A program made the translations under genes and the position numbers. Under the pieces are notes generated by a model that was not told the DNA's origin, searched no databases, and saw nothing but the letters and a program-made list of their open reading frames with translations. Source: Nonomuraea montanisoli (GTDB lineage: Bacteria; Actinomycetota; Actinomycetes; Streptosporangiales; Streptosporangiaceae). From it: a DNA stretch of 64,000 nucleotides. How positions within the stretch are numbered: position 1 is the first letter of the stretch; the number at the start of each line of letters is the position of its first letter. The stretch is taken from positions 546,338-610,337 of the forward strand of contig NZ_JABWGN010000005.1 in NCBI RefSeq assembly GCF_013363975.1, read 5' to 3'. Below are positions 63,790 through 64,000 of this stretch, piece after piece.

Positions 63790-64000
63790 GTGTCCCACCG
63801 TAACGCCCGGCTGACCGTTCATGGTCGCCGTCTGCTCGTTCACCGCGTCCTGTCCGGCCGCCCGGTCGCGCATGTGGCCGCCGAGATGGGCATCTCCCGG
63901 CCCACGGCCTACAAGTGGGTACGTCGATGGCGCGACCATGGCGAAGCGGGCTTGCACGACCGCTCCAGCCGGCCCCATACGACCCCGCACCGCACCGCGG
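63790..64000 (+). CDS. IS481-family transposase, N-terminal part
   Basis: 70 codons to the window edge: MSHRNARLTVHGRRLLVHRV, LSGRPVAHVAAEMGISRPTA and YKWVRRWRDHGEAGLHDRSSRP. This is the helix-turn-helix domain of IS481-type DDE transposases, with the typical RP-T-KW recognition helix and GLxDRSSRP end. The catalytic domain lies beyond the window. The GTG start follows GGAGG within a hairpin, which should limit translation of read-through mRNA. Confidence 0.88.
   Translation, partial: MSHRNARLTVHGRRLLVHRVLSGRPVAHVAAEMGISRPTAYKWVRRWRDHGEAGLHDRSSRPHTTPHRTA

Larger units (their letters stand above)
63693..64000 (+). mobile_element. IS481-type insertion sequence, left end (continues past window)
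   Basis: Starts with a 26-bp candidate terminal repeat at 63693-63718 (beginning TGTATTGATCACGG and ending GTTGTTAACA), 2 bp after the kinase stop codon and next to a CTAG. A transposase gene begins at 63790. The right end is outside the window, so element length and target duplication cannot be checked. Confidence 0.75.

Overview
The window is the chromosomal replication-origin region of a high-GC actinomycete. The order rpmH-rnpA-yidD-yidC-jag-rsmG-parA ... parB on one side and dnaA-dnaN-gnd-recF-dciA-gyrB-gyrA-DUF3566-tRNA-Ile on the other is the actinobacterial origin layout. The details (gnd between dnaN and recF, separate murJ and pseudokinase genes, a sigM/trxBA block, CBM2-GH54 arabinofuranosidase) fit Streptosporangiaceae such as Nonomuraea or a relative; the genus is an inference, not shown by the sequence. 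Genes left of dnaA run mostly leftward and those right of it rightward, so both arms are co-oriented with replication leaving about 38-40 kb.

Layout. 1-1.6 kb: end of an amino-acid ABC importer operon. 2.0-3.7 kb: rpsF-ssb-rpsR-rplI. 3.9-5.3 kb: two small membrane proteins and endonuclease IV. 5.4-11 kb: leftward envelope operon (DUF5318, class A penicillin-binding protein, GT87, PIG-V-like mannosyltransferase). 11-13.5 kb: padR-ino1 and idi. 13.6-25.5 kb: MFS exporter, cca, YbaK deacylase, then DUF6049-murJ-pseudokinase-sigM-anti-sigma and trxB-trxA behind a SigR-type promoter. 25.7-31 kb: GNAT, aminotransferase, D-Ala-D-Ala-ligase-like ATP-grasp protein and threonine-aldolase-like enzyme. 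31.0-34.1 kb: six parS sites, parB, a repeat-bearing 0.8 kb gap, and parA carrying a seventh parS. 34.1-37.5 kb: rsmG, jag, yidC, yidD, rnpA, rpmH. 37.6-40.1 kb: DnaA-box clusters on both sides of dnaA. 40.1-50.8 kb: dnaN to gyrA, DUF3566 and tRNA-Ile(GAT). 50.9-63.7 kb: variable accessory genes (NAD(P)-binding protein, cupin, medium-chain reductase, solitary PstS, alpha/beta hydrolase with divergent XRE regulator, secreted GH54, LysR, membrane protein, tandem-module histidine kinase). An IS481-type element begins 2 bp after the kinase stop codon and runs off the right edge.

How the parts work together. DnaA, DnaN, RecF, DciA (helicase loader) and gyrase serve initiation and fork function, and ParA/ParB with the clustered parS sites segregate the new origins. 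RnpA, YidC/YidD, Jag and RsmG supply RNA processing, membrane insertion and rRNA modification. MurJ, its pseudokinase partner, the class A PBP and the two polyprenol-type glycosyltransferases build the envelope. SigM with its zinc anti-sigma factor and TrxA/TrxB handle envelope and thiol stress.

The most unusual material is non-coding or low-complexity sequence close to oriC: four degenerate tandem-repeat arrays (29.2, 34.9, 44.4 and 44.8 kb), one of which repeats a DnaA-box core about every 58 bp between dciA and gyrB; DnaA-box-like sequence written into the coding regions of dnaA and recF; a parA-parB separation with its own terminator; and a seven-fold decapeptide repeat at the start of DciA. 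I found no CRISPR array, no biosynthetic cluster and no complete prophage.
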